Of a stretch of 64,000 nucleotides of DNA, positions 1 through 12,690 are shown piece after piece. Origin of the DNA: Hylemonella sp. (GTDB taxonomy: Bacteria; Pseudomonadota; Gammaproteobacteria; Burkholderiales; Burkholderiaceae_C). Within the stretch, counting starts at the first letter, position 1. Each line of letters begins with the position of its first letter. Where the stretch lies: contig NZ_JAPZSV010000002.1 in NCBI RefSeq assembly GCF_027532185.1, forward strand, positions 248,001 through 312,000, given 5' to 3'. The notes beneath the pieces were generated by a model. It saw nothing but the letters and a program-made list of their open reading frames with translations, was not told the DNA's origin and searched no databases. The position numbers and the translations under genes were made by a program.

Positions 1-293
1 AGAAAGCCGACGTCGAAGGCCGCGTTGTGGATGATGATCTCGGCGCCCTGCAGGTAGGTCAGGATCTCCTCGGCCACTTCGGCAAACTTGGGCTTGTCTC
101 GCAGGAACTCGTTGCTGATGCCGTGCACACGCAGCGCGTCCTCGTGGCTGTCGCGCCCGGGATTGAAATAGAAATGCAGGTTGTTGCCGGTCAGCTTGCG
201 GTTGAGCAGCTCCACGCAACCCAGTTCGATGATGCGGTCGCCGTTCTCGGCGGACAGGCCTGTGGTTTCGGTATCGAGGACGATCTGGCGCAT
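1..293 (-). CDS. dnaQ: DNA polymerase III epsilon subunit (proofreading exonuclease), 5' part only
   Basis: The N-terminal 97 codons of a leftward gene that runs off the window start. The translation opens MRQIVLDTETTG, which is the ExoI motif of DEDD-family 3'-5' exonucleases (D7 and E9 would bind the catalytic metals). It continues with DRIIELGCVEL and HGISNEFL, both typical of DnaQ. The product is the proofreading subunit of the replicative polymerase. The ATG at 291-293 is the natural start because the DTETTG motif follows directly. The ExoII and ExoIII motifs lie outside the window. It follows the isc operon on the same strand, 123 bases after fdx. Confidence 0.9.
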   Translation of the reverse strand, partial: MRQIVLDTETTGLSAENGDRIIELGCVELLNRKLTGNNLHFYFNPGRDSHEDALRVHGISNEFLRDKPKFAEVAEEILTYLQGAEIIIHNAAFDVGF

Positions 294-359
294 GAAGCAA
301 TGATAGCTGGCCAAAGATGCTGACCCGCGAAAACGGTGTCAGCTTAGGCGTCGCGCACA

Positions 360-378
360 GCCGGGTTGAACACCCGGC
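360..378 (-). terminator. Possible hairpin terminator after fdx
   Basis: Inverted repeat GCCGGGT-TGAAC-ACCCGGC, a 7-bp perfect stem with a 5-base loop, in the gap between the isc operon and dnaQ. It could end isc transcripts. No T-run follows on the minus strand, so an intrinsic terminator is not certain. Confidence 0.35.
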
Positions 379-416
379 GAGCACGACAATGACAGCTGGC
401 GCCGTTTATCCTGGAG

Positions 417-755
417 TCAGTGGTTTTCTTTGGCGTGGTTGATCGAGTACTTGGGGATCTCGACCACCACATCCTGCTGCGCCAGGATGGCCTGACAGCT
501 CAGGCGCGACTGCGGCTCCAGGCCCCAGGCGCGGTCCAGCAGATCCTCTTCGTTCTCGTCGGCTTCGTTGAGCGAGCTGTAGCCCTGGCGCACGATCACG
601 TGGCAGGTCGTGCAGGCGCAACTCATGTCACAGGCGTGCTCGATATTGATGTGGTTATCGAGCATGGCCTCGCAGATCGAGGTGCCGGCGGGCGCGCTGA
701 TCTCGGCGCCCTGCGGACAGTATTCGGGATGGGGCAGGATCTTGATGACAGGCAT
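417..755 (-). CDS. fdx: ISC-type [2Fe-2S] ferredoxin
   Basis: A 112-residue adrenodoxin-type ferredoxin that supplies electrons for Fe-S cluster assembly on IscU. Ligand cysteines are C42, C48, C51 and C87, at the same residue numbers as E. coli Fdx, within HACDMSCACTTCHV and RLSCQA. The extra C46 also matches the ISC ferredoxin pattern. It is the last gene of the leftward isc operon, 21 bases after hscA. No iscX follows it; dnaQ comes next. Confidence 0.95.
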   Translation of the reverse strand: MPVIKILPHPEYCPQGAEISAPAGTSICEAMLDNHINIEHACDMSCACTTCHVIVRQGYSSLNEADENEEDLLDRAWGLEPQSRLSCQAILAQQDVVVEIPKYSINHAKENH

Positions 756-776
756 GCTGCTACTTTCGATGAAGGC

Positions 777-2633
<1,857 letters not shown>

Positions 2634-2670
2634 CTTGTTCTGTTCTAGCCGGGTGAACCGGTCCTTATTG

Positions 2671-3198
2671 TCACCCGAGGCGACTTTCCATCTTCTCGTA
2701 GCGGGTATCGATGTCCTGCGCGAAACGCTCGATGAACATCAGGGCCCGCACCTGCGCCACGGCCGCCGTGTAGTCGTGTGCCGTGTCGATCAGTTGCTCA
2801 CAGCGCTGAAGCAGCGCGCGGCGGCTGCGCCCCACCTCGTCGTTCAGTGCATCCAGTGCGGCAGCGTCCTGTGCATCATCGAGGGCCTCACGCCATTCCA
2901 TCTGCTGCATCAGGAACTCCGCCGGCATGACCGTGTTGTTCTCGGCATTGACCGGCGCACCGTTGAGTTCGCACAGGTAGGCGGCGCGCTTGAGCGGGTC
3001 CTTGAGGCGCTGGTAGGCCTCGTTGATGCGCACCGACCACTGCATGGCCACGCGCTGGGCGGCTGCGCCCTGAGCGGCGAACTTGTCGGGATGGGCTTCG
3101 CGCTGCAGGTCTTTCCAGCGCGCGTCAATGGCGGCGCGGTCCTGCGCGAACTGCCGTGGCAGGCCGAACAGCTCGAAATCGTCGGACTGGAGGTTCAC
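2671..3198 (-). CDS. hscB: Fe-S assembly co-chaperone HscB (J-protein)
   Basis: A 175-residue J-domain protein. The N-terminal J domain carries the HPDK motif ([12 protein letters not shown], about residues 35-46), needed to stimulate HscA ATPase. The C-terminal helical part (about residues 90-170) resembles the IscU-binding region of HscB. The start ATG overlaps the iscA stop by 4 bases, so the two are translationally coupled. The order iscA-hscB-hscA-fdx is the standard ISC arrangement. Confidence 0.94.
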   Translation of the reverse strand: MNLQSDDFELFGLPRQFAQDRAAIDARWKDLQREAHPDKFAAQGAAAQRVAMQWSVRINEAYQRLKDPLKRAAYLCELNGAPVNAENNTVMPAEFLMQQMEWREALDDAQDAAALDALNDEVGRSRRALLQRCEQLIDTAHDYTAAVAQVRALMFIERFAQDIDTRYEKMESRLG

Positions 3199-3518
3199 AC
3201 CCGGAACGATTCACCACACCCGCAACGATCACGTTCGTTCGGGTTGTTGAACTTGAAACCCTCGTTCAGACCTTCACGCACGAAATCCAGCTCGGTCCCG
3301 TCGATATAGGACAGGCTCTTGGGATCGACCAGCACCTTGACGCCGTGCCCCTCGAACACCACATCTTCCGGTGCGATCTCATCCACGTACTCGAGCTTGT
3401 AGGCTAGGCCCGAACAGCCGGTGGTCTTCACCCCCAGGCGCACACCCACGCCCTTGCCGCGCTTGGCAAGGTAACGTGTCACGTGACGGGCAGCGGCTTC
3501 AGTCAGGGAAACGGCCAT
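3195..3518 (-). CDS. iscA: A-type Fe-S carrier IscA
   Basis: A 107-residue A-type carrier of the HesB/IscA family. The three conserved cysteines are seen in TTGCSGLAY (near residue 35) and in the C-terminal RCGCGESF. The role is Fe-S cluster or iron transfer to target apoproteins. It is one base from iscU upstream and overlaps hscB by 4 bases downstream. The position inside isc identifies it as IscA rather than ErpA. Confidence 0.93.
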   Translation of the reverse strand: MAVSLTEAAARHVTRYLAKRGKGVGVRLGVKTTGCSGLAYKLEYVDEIAPEDVVFEGHGVKVLVDPKSLSYIDGTELDFVREGLNEGFKFNNPNERDRCGCGESFRV

Positions 3519-3519
3519 C

Positions 3520-3906
3520 TCAGTTCACGTGCTTCTTGCGGTAGTCATCCACCGCGGCCTTGATCGCGTCTTCGGCGAGGATGGAACAGTGGATCTTGAC
3601 TGGCGGCAAGGCCAGTTCTTCAGCGATCTGGCTGTTCTTCAATGCAGCGGCCTCGTCCAGGGTCTTGCCCTTGACCCATTCGGTCACGAGGGAGCTGGAA
3701 GCGATGGCCGAACCGCAGCCGTAGGTCTTGAAACGCGCATCCTCGATGACGCCCGTGCTCGGGTTCACCTTGATCTGCAGCTTCATCACGTCGCCGCAGG
3801 CCGGTGCGCCCACCATGCCGGTGCCTACCGTGTCGTCGCCCTTGTCAAAGGAACCGACGTTGCGGGGGTTTTCATAGTGGTCGATGACTTTTTCGCTGTA
3901 TGCCAT
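3520..3906 (-). CDS. iscU: Fe-S cluster scaffold protein IscU
   Basis: A 128-residue scaffold on which [2Fe-2S] clusters are built with sulfur from IscS. Conserved cluster ligands are visible in [24 protein letters not shown] and the C-terminal [13 protein letters not shown]. The LPPVKIHC segment contains the LPPVK motif recognised by HscA. Length and N-terminus ([18 protein letters not shown]) match the family. It lies 18 bases downstream of iscS. Confidence 0.96.
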   Translation of the reverse strand: MAYSEKVIDHYENPRNVGSFDKGDDTVGTGMVGAPACGDVMKLQIKVNPSTGVIEDARFKTYGCGSAIASSSLVTEWVKGKTLDEAAALKNSQIAEELALPPVKIHCSILAEDAIKAAVDDYRKKHVN

Positions 3907-3924
3907 GATTTTTCTCCTTCGGGC

Positions 3925-5145
3925 TCAGTGAGCCGCCCATTGAATCGTGCTGAGGTCCACACCGTCCTGGAACATCTCCCAGAGCGGGCTCAGCTCACGC
4001 AGCTTGGCCACGTTGTGCTTGATGGTGGTGATCGCGTAGTCGATCTCTTCTTCGGTCGTGAAACGGCCGATGGTCATGCGCAGGCTGCTGTGGGCCAGCT
4101 CGTCGCTGCGGCCCAGGGCGCGCAGCACATAGCTGGGCTCCAGGCTGGCCGAGGTGCAGGCCGAGCCGGACGACACCGCCAGACCCTTGATGCCCATGAT
4201 CAGCGACTCGCCTTCGACGAAGTTGAAGCTCATGTTCAGGTTGTGCGGCACACGCTTTTCCAGGTGGCCGTTCACATAGACCTGCTCCACGTCCTTGAGG
4301 CCGTCGAGCAGACGCTGCTGCAGCTTGCGGGCCTTGGCCAAGTCCTGCGCCATTTCCACTTTGGCAAGGCGGAAGGCCTCGCCCATGCCCACGCACTGGT
4401 GGGTGGGCAGCGTGCCCGAGCGCATGCCGCGCTCGTGGCCGCCACCGTGCATCTGCGCCTCCAGGCGCACACGCGGCTTGCGGCGCACATACAGGGCGCC
4501 GATGCCCTTGGGGCCGTAGGTCTTGTGCGAGGCCAGGCTCATCAGATCGACCGGCAGGGTGTTGAGGTCGATCTCGACCTTGCCTGTGGCCTGGGCCGCG
4601 TCCACGTGGAAGATGATGCCCTTCTCACGGCACAGCTTGCCGATGGCCGGGATGTCCTGGATCACGCCGATCTCGTTGTTCACGTACATCACGCTGATGA
4701 GGATGGTGTCCGGGCGGATCGCGGCCTTGAGGACCTCGAAGTCCAGCAGACCATCTTCCTGCACGTCGAGATAGCTGACCTCGAAGCCCTGGCGCTCGAG
4801 CTCACGCATGGTGTCGAGCACGGCCTTGTGTTCGGTCTTGACGGTGATCAGGTGCTTGCCCTTGCCCTTGTAGAAATGGGCCGCGCCCTTGAGCGCCAGG
4901 TTGTTGGACTCGGTCGCACCGGAAGTCCAGACGATTTCGCGCGGGTCGGCGCCGATCAGGTCGGCCACGTAGCCGCGTGCCTGCTCCACGGCCTCCTCGG
5001 CCTCCCAGCCCCAGGCGTGGCTGCGTGAAGCCGGGTTGCCGAAGTGCTCGCGCAACCAGGGGATCATGGCGTCCACCACGCGCGGGTCGCAAGGCGTGGT
5101 GGCGCCGTAGTCCATATAGATCGGGAAGTGAGGCGTCATGTCCAT
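3925..5145 (-). CDS. iscS: Cysteine desulfurase IscS
   Basis: A 406-residue PLP enzyme that removes sulfur from cysteine and passes it as persulfide to IscU and other acceptors. The PLP lysine lies in [17 protein letters not shown]. The catalytic cysteine loop is [17 protein letters not shown], typical of group I desulfurases. The start is [18 protein letters not shown]; an alternative ATG two codons later is possible. It sits between iscR (27 bases upstream) and iscU. Confidence 0.96.
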   Translation of the reverse strand: MDMTPHFPIYMDYGATTPCDPRVVDAMIPWLREHFGNPASRSHAWGWEAEEAVEQARGYVADLIGADPREIVWTSGATESNNLALKGAAHFYKGKGKHLITVKTEHKAVLDTMRELERQGFEVSYLDVQEDGLLDFEVLKAAIRPDTILISVMYVNNEIGVIQDIPAIGKLCREKGIIFHVDAAQATGKVEIDLNTLPVDLMSLASHKTYGPKGIGALYVRRKPRVRLEAQMHGGGHERGMRSGTLPTHQCVGMGEAFRLAKVEMAQDLAKARKLQQRLLDGLKDVEQVYVNGHLEKRVPHNLNMSFNFVEGESLIMGIKGLAVSSGSACTSASLEPSYVLRALGRSDELAHSSLRMTIGRFTTEEEIDYAITTIKHNVAKLRELSPLWEMFQDGVDLSTIQWAAH

Positions 5146-5172
5146 GGCAGAAATCAGGAGAGCGTCAAAAAA

Positions 5173-5709
5173 TCAGGACTTGGAAAAGGCGTTGCCCAGG
5201 GCAAACACCGAGTTGGGCGCATTCACGCGCACCGGCTTGACCACGGGCGCTGCCGAGATGGCGCGCTTGACAGCCGGCTTGTCCTCGATGGTGATGCCCT
5301 TGGCCAGCTGGTCGTCGACCAGCTTCTGCAGGGTGACGGAATCGAGGAACTCCACCATGCGGGTGTTCAGCGAGGCCCAGAGTTCGTGCGTCATGCAGCG
5401 ACCGCCATCGCCCAGGCAGTTTTCCTTGCCGCCGCACTGGGTCGCATCGATGGGTTCGTCAACCGAGAGGATGATGTCGGCAACGGTGATGTCGGCCGCC
5501 TTGCGCGCCAGGGTGTAGCCGCCACCCGGTCCGCGGGTGGATTCGACCAGCTCATGGCGGCGCAGCTTGCCGAAAAGCTGTTCCAGGTAGGACAGGGAAA
5601 TCTGCTGCCGCTGGCTGATGGCGGCCAGGGTCACAGGGCCATTGTTCTGACGCAGGGCCAGATCAATCATGGCGGTGACCGCAAAGCGGCCTTTGGTCGT
5701 GAGGCGCAT
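5173..5709 (-). CDS. iscR: Fe-S cluster regulator IscR (Rrf2 family)
   Basis: A 178-residue Rrf2-type repressor. The winged helix occupies about residues 1-80 (MRLTTKGRFAVTAMIDLAL, STRGPGGGYTLAR). Cluster ligands are C92, C98 and C105 with a following histidine in RCMTHELW. The last interval is one residue longer than the C92/C98/C104 spacing of E. coli IscR. Holo-IscR represses its own operon (family knowledge). It is the first gene of the leftward isc operon, with AGGAG seven bases before the ATG. The C-terminal tail (about residues 140-178) is longer and less conserved. Confidence 0.95.
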   Translation of the reverse strand: MRLTTKGRFAVTAMIDLALRQNNGPVTLAAISQRQQISLSYLEQLFGKLRRHELVESTRGPGGGYTLARKAADITVADIILSVDEPIDATQCGGKENCLGDGGRCMTHELWASLNTRMVEFLDSVTLQKLVDDQLAKGITIEDKPAVKRAISAAPVVKPVRVNAPNSVFALGNAFSKS

Positions 5710-5720
5710 GGCAAGCTCCT

Positions 5721-5744
5721 TTTCCGAGTAACGAACTCAAGTTT
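5721..5744 (-). promoter_or_regulatory. IscR-type operator upstream of iscR
   Basis: On the minus strand the leader reads TTGAGT-TCGTT-ACTCGG, flanked by A/T-rich bases. This fits the layout of type 1 IscR sites (YYGACT-RWWWY-AGTCRR), with GAGT/ACTC arms in place of GACT/AGTC. It ends about 11 bases before the iscR ATG, where self-repression would act. The match is by eye only. Confidence 0.55.
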
Positions 5745-5812
5745 ACCAAAAAACCCAGTGGCTCGCTCGGGATCACCGGGAATTGGCGCAAGTCCTTGTC
5801 AGCAAAGGACTT

Positions 5813-7918
<2,106 letters not shown>

Positions 7919-8037
7919 GGAAAGCTGATCCGTCGGACCGGTAAAATTACAGGCAACCGACAAGAATACGCCATTCCGCTGGCCGGTGTCAGCGGTCTGA
8001 TCCCCCTTCCCAAAACTGACTTTTCCAAGGAATCGAC

Positions 8038-9234
8038 ATGTCCCTGTTCTCCGCCGTCGAAATGGCCCCGCGCGACCCCATCCTGGGTCTGAACGAGCAG
8101 TTCAACGCCGACACCAATCCCAACAAGGTCAACCTCGGCGTGGGCGTCTATTTCGACGACAACGGCAAGCTGCCCCTGCTGCAATGCGTGCAGGCTGCCG
8201 AGAAGGCCATGATGGACAAGCCCACCGCGCGCGGCTACCTGCCCATCGACGGCATTGCCGCCTATGACGCCGCGGTCAAGAGCCTGGTCTTCGGCGCCGA
8301 CAGCGAGCCCGTCAAGAGCGGCCGCGTCGCCACCGTGCAGGGCATCGGCGGCACCGGCGGCCTGAAGATTGGCGCCGACTTCCTCAAGCGCCTCAACCCG
8401 AACGCCAAGGTGCTGATCTCCGACCCGAGCTGGGAAAACCACCGCGCCCTGTTCACCAACGCCGGTTTCACGGTCGAGAGCTACCGCTACTACGACGCTG
8501 CCAAGCGCGGCGTGGACTTCGCCGGCATGCTGGCCGACATCCAGGCCGCCCCGGCCGGCACCATCGTACTGCTGCACGCCTGCTGCCACAACCCCACGGG
8601 CTATGACATCACGGCCGCCCAGTGGGATCAGGTGATCGCCGCCATCAAGAGCAAGAACCTCGTGCCCTTCTTGGACATGGCCTATCAGGGCTTCGGCAAC
8701 GGCATCGCCGAGGACGGCGCCGTGATCGGCAAGTTCGTGGCCGCCGGCCTGACCTTCTTCGTCTCCACCAGCTTCTCCAAGAGCTTCAGCCTGTATGGCG
8801 AGCGCGTGGGCGCCCTGTCTGTGCTGTGCACCAGCAAGGAAGAGGCCGACCGCGTGCTGAGCCAGCTCAAGATCGTGATCCGCACCAACTACAGCAATCC
8901 GCCCACGCACGGCGGCGCCGTGGTGGCCGCGGTGCTGAACAACCCCGAGCTGCGCGCCCTGTGGGAAAAGGAGCTGGGTGAGATGCGCGTGCGCATCAAG
9001 GCCATGCGCCAGAAGCTGGTCGATGGCCTCAAGGCCGCCGGTGTCAAGCAGGACATGAGCTTCATCACCAGCCAGATCGGCATGTTCAGCTACTCGGGCC
9101 TCTCCAAGGAGCAGATGGTGCGCCTGCGCAGCGAGTTCGGCGTCTACGGCACCGACACTGGCCGCATGTGCGTGGCCGCGCTCAACAGCAAGAACATCGA
9201 CTACGTCTGCCAGGCCATCGCCAAGGTGGTCTGA
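8038..9234 (+). CDS. Aromatic/aspartate aminotransferase (class I, PLP)
   Basis: A 398-residue fold-type I aminotransferase of the AspC/TyrB group. It transfers amino groups between aspartate or aromatic amino acids and 2-oxoglutarate. Typical motifs: [15 protein letters not shown] near the N-terminus, [23 protein letters not shown], and the PLP-lysine segment [16 protein letters not shown]. Near the C-terminus, [11 protein letters not shown] is characteristic of AspC/TyrB. AspC and TyrB cannot be separated from sequence alone. An ATG with an AGGAA-like Shine-Dalgarno (CCAAGGAATCGAC) supports the start. The gene ends at a strong terminator. Confidence 0.9.
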   Translation: MSLFSAVEMAPRDPILGLNEQFNADTNPNKVNLGVGVYFDDNGKLPLLQCVQAAEKAMMDKPTARGYLPIDGIAAYDAAVKSLVFGADSEPVKSGRVATVQGIGGTGGLKIGADFLKRLNPNAKVLISDPSWENHRALFTNAGFTVESYRYYDAAKRGVDFAGMLADIQAAPAGTIVLLHACCHNPTGYDITAAQWDQVIAAIKSKNLVPFLDMAYQGFGNGIAEDGAVIGKFVAAGLTFFVSTSFSKSFSLYGERVGALSVLCTSKEEADRVLSQLKIVIRTNYSNPPTHGGAVVAAVLNNPELRALWEKELGEMRVRIKAMRQKLVDGLKAAGVKQDMSFITSQIGMFSYSGLSKEQMVRLRSEFGVYGTDTGRMCVAALNSKNIDYVCQAIAKVV

Positions 9235-9252
9235 CGCCGGACCCTGCGTCTG

Positions 9253-9276
9253 AAAAGCCGCCCGCGGGCGGCTTTT
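9253..9276. terminator. Bidirectional intrinsic terminator
   Basis: A 24-base perfect palindrome with arms AAAAGCCGCCCG and CGGGCGGCTTTT lies 18 bases after the aminotransferase stop, with a run of T on the plus side and A on the other. It can end both the rightward aminotransferase and the leftward patatin-like gene, which stops 19 bases beyond. Confidence 0.9.
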
Positions 9277-9295
9277 TCACATTCGGACGCCGGTT

Positions 9296-10234
9296 CTAGG
9301 CGATGCCCAGCACGTCGCGGATCTGCGGCAAGGCGAATTCGGCCGCCCGCTCACCCTCCGCAATGGTCGAGGCGGAGAGATGGTAGTCCATGGGCGCCAC
9401 GTCGTTGAGGCGCGGGCGGATCAGCACATCAGCGGGTTCACCGGCCAGCCGGCTCTGCGTGATGCGCATCTGCATGATGTTGAGGCTGGTGGTCAGCACG
9501 TCCAGCAGGGACGGCATGGCAACGGCACTGTCCTTGCCATTGCGCGCGGGCCGCAGTCGCGCCACGATGGCCTGCAGCAGGCCGCCCGAGCCCTCGGTCG
9601 CATCGGCGTCCTCGGCGGCGCTGGCACGACCCGCGACGCGGTTGTGGCGCAGCATGATGTCCCAGTTCAGATCGACGGCGATCACGATGTCGGCCCCCAT
9701 GGCACGGCACAAGGAGACGGGCACCGGGTTCACAAGACCACCGTCCACCAGCAAGCGTCCCTCGTGCTGGGCCGGCGTGAACAGACCTGGCAGGGCGATG
9801 GAGGCACGCACGGCATCCAGTAGCGGCCCCTCGCGCAACCAGACCTCGCGACCGCTGTAGAGCTCCGTGGCCACGCAGGCATAGGGCTTGGCCAGGCCCT
9901 CGATGCCGCGGTCCTCGTAGCGGTTGCGGAAGAAGTCGAACAGCTTGCCGCCTTCGATGAGGCCGCCGCCCATCTTGAAGTCCATGAGCCCGAGCACGGA
10001 CTTCCAGCTCAGGGTGCGAACCCAGGGCTCGAAGCGGTCCAGTTCGCCCGCCGCGTAGACCGCCCCCACAAGGGCGCCGATGGAGGTGCCGCAGACGATG
10101 TCGGGCACGATGCCTGCGCGCTCCAGCGCGCGGATGGCACCGATATGCGACCAGCCGCGGGCCGAGCCGCTGCCCAGGGCCAGGCCGATGCGCGGGCGCC
10201 GGGAGGAGGAAGGAAGAGGTGTGGAGGCAGCCAT
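9296..10234 (-). CDS. Patatin-like phospholipase (RssA-type)
   Basis: A 312-residue serine lipase-fold protein. The oxyanion-hole glycine-rich stretch is GLALGSGSARGWSHIG. The nucleophile elbow is CGTSIGALVGA (GxSxG). The catalytic aspartate lies in the DGG motif of LLVDGGLVNPVPV. These make the Ser-Asp dyad of patatin-like proteins. No signal peptide is seen, so it is probably cytoplasmic or peripheral. The C-terminal quarter (about residues 210-312) is variable. The physiological substrate is unknown; RssA of E. coli is the nearest named relative I recognise. It diverges from the transporter gene with 43 bases between starts. Confidence 0.85.
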   Translation of the reverse strand: MAASTPLPSSSRRPRIGLALGSGSARGWSHIGAIRALERAGIVPDIVCGTSIGALVGAVYAAGELDRFEPWVRTLSWKSVLGLMDFKMGGGLIEGGKLFDFFRNRYEDRGIEGLAKPYACVATELYSGREVWLREGPLLDAVRASIALPGLFTPAQHEGRLLVDGGLVNPVPVSLCRAMGADIVIAVDLNWDIMLRHNRVAGRASAAEDADATEGSGGLLQAIVARLRPARNGKDSAVAMPSLLDVLTTSLNIMQMRITQSRLAGEPADVLIRPRLNDVAPMDYHLSASTIAEGERAAEFALPQIRDVLGIA

Positions 10235-10277
10235 GTCGCTGCCGAAGATACCACTGGCCGCGGTTTACAGTCGCACC

Positions 10278-11021
10278 ATGCCCGATCTGCTCACCCTGCT
10301 CTACGCCGAACCCGTGATCACCTTCGCCTATGTGGTCTTCGGCCTCGTGGGCTTCGGCTCCACCCTGGTCAGTGCACCGCTGCTGGCCCACATCCTGCCA
10401 GTCTCCACCGTCGTGCCCACGCTGGCCCTGACCGATATGGCGGCCTCCTGGTCCAACGGCTGGCGCCTGAGCGAGCATGTGGCCCGACGCGAGCTCTGGC
10501 GCCTCGTGCCCTGGCTGTGCGCGGGCAGCGCGCTCGGCGCCTGGCTGCTCTTCACACTGCCCGTGCGGCTGCTCATGCCGCTGCTGGGCGCCTTCGTGGT
10601 GCTCTACGCCCTGCGCGGCCTGCGGCAGTCGGCCGCAACGCCGCGCAAGGAACTCGACGCCCGCTGGGCCTGGTGGTACGGCAGTACGGGCGGCGTCTTC
10701 AGCGCCCTCTTCGGGGCCGGCGGCTGGGTCTATTCCATCTACCTGCTGCGCCGCCTGGACGATGTTCAGCAGATCCGCGCCACGCAGACTGCGGTGCTGA
10801 TGTTCAGCTCGGTGATCCGTGTCGCGCTCTTCCTGCTGGCCGGCCGCCTGCTCGACCCCGCCCTGCTCTGGCTGGTGCTGTGCCTGCTGCCCGCCGTCGG
10901 TCTGGGCCTGTGGATCGGCCACCACCTCAGCCTGCGCCTGAACCGCCAGCGCTTCCTGCAGCTGCTGCACGGCGTGCTGCTGCTAACGGGCAGCAGCCTG
11001 CTGCTGCGCTCGCTGCTGTGA
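10278..11021 (+). CDS. TSUP family membrane transporter (TauE/SafE-like)
   Basis: A 247-residue integral membrane protein with about seven or eight hydrophobic segments, typical of the TSUP (PF01925) family thought to export sulfite or organosulfur anions. The N-terminal repeat shows FVVFGLVGFGSTLVSAPLL-type sequence (written here as YVVFGLVGFGSTLVSAPLL). The second half holds GGVFSALFGAGGWVYSIYLL. I chose the ATG at 10278, which starts directly before the first membrane helix. Upstream in-frame codons encode a polar stretch overlapping the patatin gene. The stop codon abuts the converging stop of the next gene with no space. The substrate is unknown. Confidence 0.8.
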   Translation: MPDLLTLLYAEPVITFAYVVFGLVGFGSTLVSAPLLAHILPVSTVVPTLALTDMAASWSNGWRLSEHVARRELWRLVPWLCAGSALGAWLLFTLPVRLLMPLLGAFVVLYALRGLRQSAATPRKELDARWAWWYGSTGGVFSALFGAGGWVYSIYLLRRLDDVQQIRATQTAVLMFSSVIRVALFLLAGRLLDPALLWLVLCLLPAVGLGLWIGHHLSLRLNRQRFLQLLHGVLLLTGSSLLLRSLL

Positions 11022-11612
11022 TCACTTCGGCGCGGCTTGGCCGCCCAGCAGCGCTTCCCTGAGCTGCCAGTCGGCCGGATCGGCGCCGATCCAGATGCGC
11101 AGCAGCGCACTGTAGAACTCGGGCTCGGGAAAAGGATCGCCCACGGGCACGTCGCGGATGCTGATCAGGGTCCCTTTGCCCGGCACCCAGTCCATGTTGA
11201 TGGTCTCGCCCACCTTCATCTTGCGGGCTTCGTAGAAGACCTGGCTCATGCGCATCACGCTGCCCACGATGCGCGTGTATTCCTCATTGGGGGTGTTGGA
11301 CTTGATGCCCTTGATGAAGAGACGCCCGAGCTCCTCGGAACCAATCTCGCGCACAAAGGTCAGCGTCAGGCGCTTCGGGCCGGGCGTAGCCTGCACCTCG
11401 GCCGTGCTGGCGGCCTTGCGGCTCAGGTACAGGCCGGCGGTGTAGACCTTGAACACGGCCTTGTAGCGCGTGCCGGCACCATTGAGCTGCAAGCGGCTGC
11501 CCGCCAGCTCGATGGTTTCCTCGTACTTCACGCCCTGGATTTCCCGGGCCACGACCTGCAGCGACAGCAGGCCCAGACTGCACAGCAGCAGCGCTTTAAG
11601 AACTCGACGCAT
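11022..11612 (-). CDS. Chalcone isomerase-like exported protein
   Basis: A 196-residue protein with a cleavable signal peptide (MRRVLKALLLCSLGLLSLQVVA, cut near AREI). It continues with a chalcone-isomerase-fold domain: GVKYEETIELAGSRLQLNG, YKAVFKVYTAGLYLS, LTLTFVREIGSEEL. Bacterial members of this family are periplasmic, mostly uncharacterised, and not flavonoid enzymes by default. GGAG precedes the ATG (AGAGGAGCCTATG). It converges on the TSUP gene with touching stop codons. No function can be assigned beyond the fold. Confidence 0.75.
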   Translation of the reverse strand: MRRVLKALLLCSLGLLSLQVVAREIQGVKYEETIELAGSRLQLNGAGTRYKAVFKVYTAGLYLSRKAASTAEVQATPGPKRLTLTFVREIGSEELGRLFIKGIKSNTPNEEYTRIVGSVMRMSQVFYEARKMKVGETINMDWVPGKGTLISIRDVPVGDPFPEPEFYSALLRIWIGADPADWQLREALLGGQAAPK

Positions 11613-11696
11613 AGGCTCCTCTTCTGGATGTCAGAAGAAAGAGCGTATGCCGCGCGGCTTACAGCAGCTTACGGGGGAACCTATGCACCGCGCCTC

Positions 11697-12566
11697 CTAG
11701 GACCAGACAACCGAACGCATGGAAATCGAGGCGCCCTGGAATTTCTCGTTGAAGAAGCGCGGCGCTTCACTTGCATGCACAGCCCCGGCCGCATGCAGCA
11801 GCGGCAGGAAATGGTCGTGCGTGGGATGGGCCAGACGGGCCAGTTCACCGAGCTGCAGGAAATCGGCCAGCGCGTCGAGCTGGCCCTGGACGATATGCCC
11901 GCCCATGCGCTGGTCAAACTCCAGCGCCCAGTCGTAGGCCTGGTCGTTGCTGGCACCGCGCCGCATGGTGCGCAGGTTGTGCACGATGTTGCCGCTGCCG
12001 ACGATGAGCACGCCGCGCTCACGCAGGGCGCGCAGTTGCTGCCCCAGCGCGTAATGTTCGGCCGGCGGACGGCTGTAGTCCAGGCTGAGCTGCAGCACGG
12101 GGATGTCTGCAGCCGGGAACATGGGCATGAGCACCGACCAGGCGCCGTGGTCCAGGCCCCACGCGTGGTCGTCCAGGCCCAGCGGCTGCCCCTGGGTCGG
12201 GTCCTGGAGTTCGCGGCCCAGCATCCGCGCCACGGCCGGTGCGCCCGGGGCCGGGTACTGCTGGTCGAAGAGCGCCTGCGGAAAACCGCCGAAGTCGTGG
12301 ATGGTCCGCGGCTGCTCCATCCCCGTGAGCCACCAGCCGCGCGTGATCCAGTGCGCGGAGATGCACAGGATGAGCTGCGGCCGGGGCCAGCGCGCGCCCG
12401 GGCCCTCGCCGAACTCCAGGCCCAGGGCCTCCCACTGAGGGCGGAATTCGTTGGGCTCGATCACATTCATCGGGCTGCCATGGCCGATGAAGAGCACGGG
12501 CATGCGCGGGCTGGGCTGCAGGCTCTCAAGAGAGGGGAGGCTCGATGCCCCGGCGATGCGGTTCAT
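11697..12566 (-). CDS. Extradiol ring-opening dioxygenase, DODA/YgiD type
   Basis: A 289-residue metal-dependent dioxygenase of the LigB superfamily. Family motifs: MPVLFIGHGSPMNVIEPNEF, CISAHWITRGWWL, TIHDFGGFPQALFDQQYPAPG, and SGNIVHNLRTM. The histidines in HGSP, SAHW, VHNL and THDHFLP correspond to the metal and active-site positions of E. coli YgiD (4,5-DOPA dioxygenase). The start is uncertain: the ATG at 12566 gives a short extension before MPVLFIGHG, and an ATG at 12503 would begin exactly there. The natural substrate in this organism is unknown. It diverges from phaZ. Confidence 0.82.
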   Translation of the reverse strand: MNRIAGASSLPSLESLQPSPRMPVLFIGHGSPMNVIEPNEFRPQWEALGLEFGEGPGARWPRPQLILCISAHWITRGWWLTGMEQPRTIHDFGGFPQALFDQQYPAPGAPAVARMLGRELQDPTQGQPLGLDDHAWGLDHGAWSVLMPMFPAADIPVLQLSLDYSRPPAEHYALGQQLRALRERGVLIVGSGNIVHNLRTMRRGASNDQAYDWALEFDQRMGGHIVQGQLDALADFLQLGELARLAHPTHDHFLPLLHAAGAVHASEAPRFFNEKFQGASISMRSVVWS

Positions 12567-12653
12567 GGTGGCTAAGGCGAAGGCGGAGTTGGTGGGCGAG
12601 ACCTTGCGACCCGGCCTCGCATTTCTACGGATGCACAAACCGGGCGCAGCTGT

Positions 12654-12672
12654 TATATTGCACTGCAGCATA
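12654..12672 (+). promoter_or_regulatory. Probable phaZ promoter -10 and adjoining TGC-rich element
   Basis: TATATT at 12654-12659 is followed directly by GCACTGCAGCA. The hexamer is a good -10 in a GC-rich genome and lies 31 bases before the phaZ ATG. The TGCACTGCAGCA stretch resembles TGC-rich targets described for PHA regulators of the PhaR type. That link is only a suggestion. No clear -35 is seen. Confidence 0.4.
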
Positions 12673-12690
12673 CCCAAAAAGGGAGCCCTC

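Noticed and set aside
3529-5028. 500-codon rightward frame opposite iscU and iscS
   Set aside because: Covers conserved iscU and iscS on the other strand; no recognisable domain.
7919-8037. LexA/SOS box upstream of uvrB
   Set aside because: The divergent gap has CTGTAATTTTAC but no matching ACAG arm, and a CTG...CAG elsewhere has 8 rather than 10 bases between. Not good enough to call.
9296-10234. Patatin-like gene as a secreted toxin or effector
   Set aside because: No signal sequence or secretion partner nearby; RssA-type housekeeping form.
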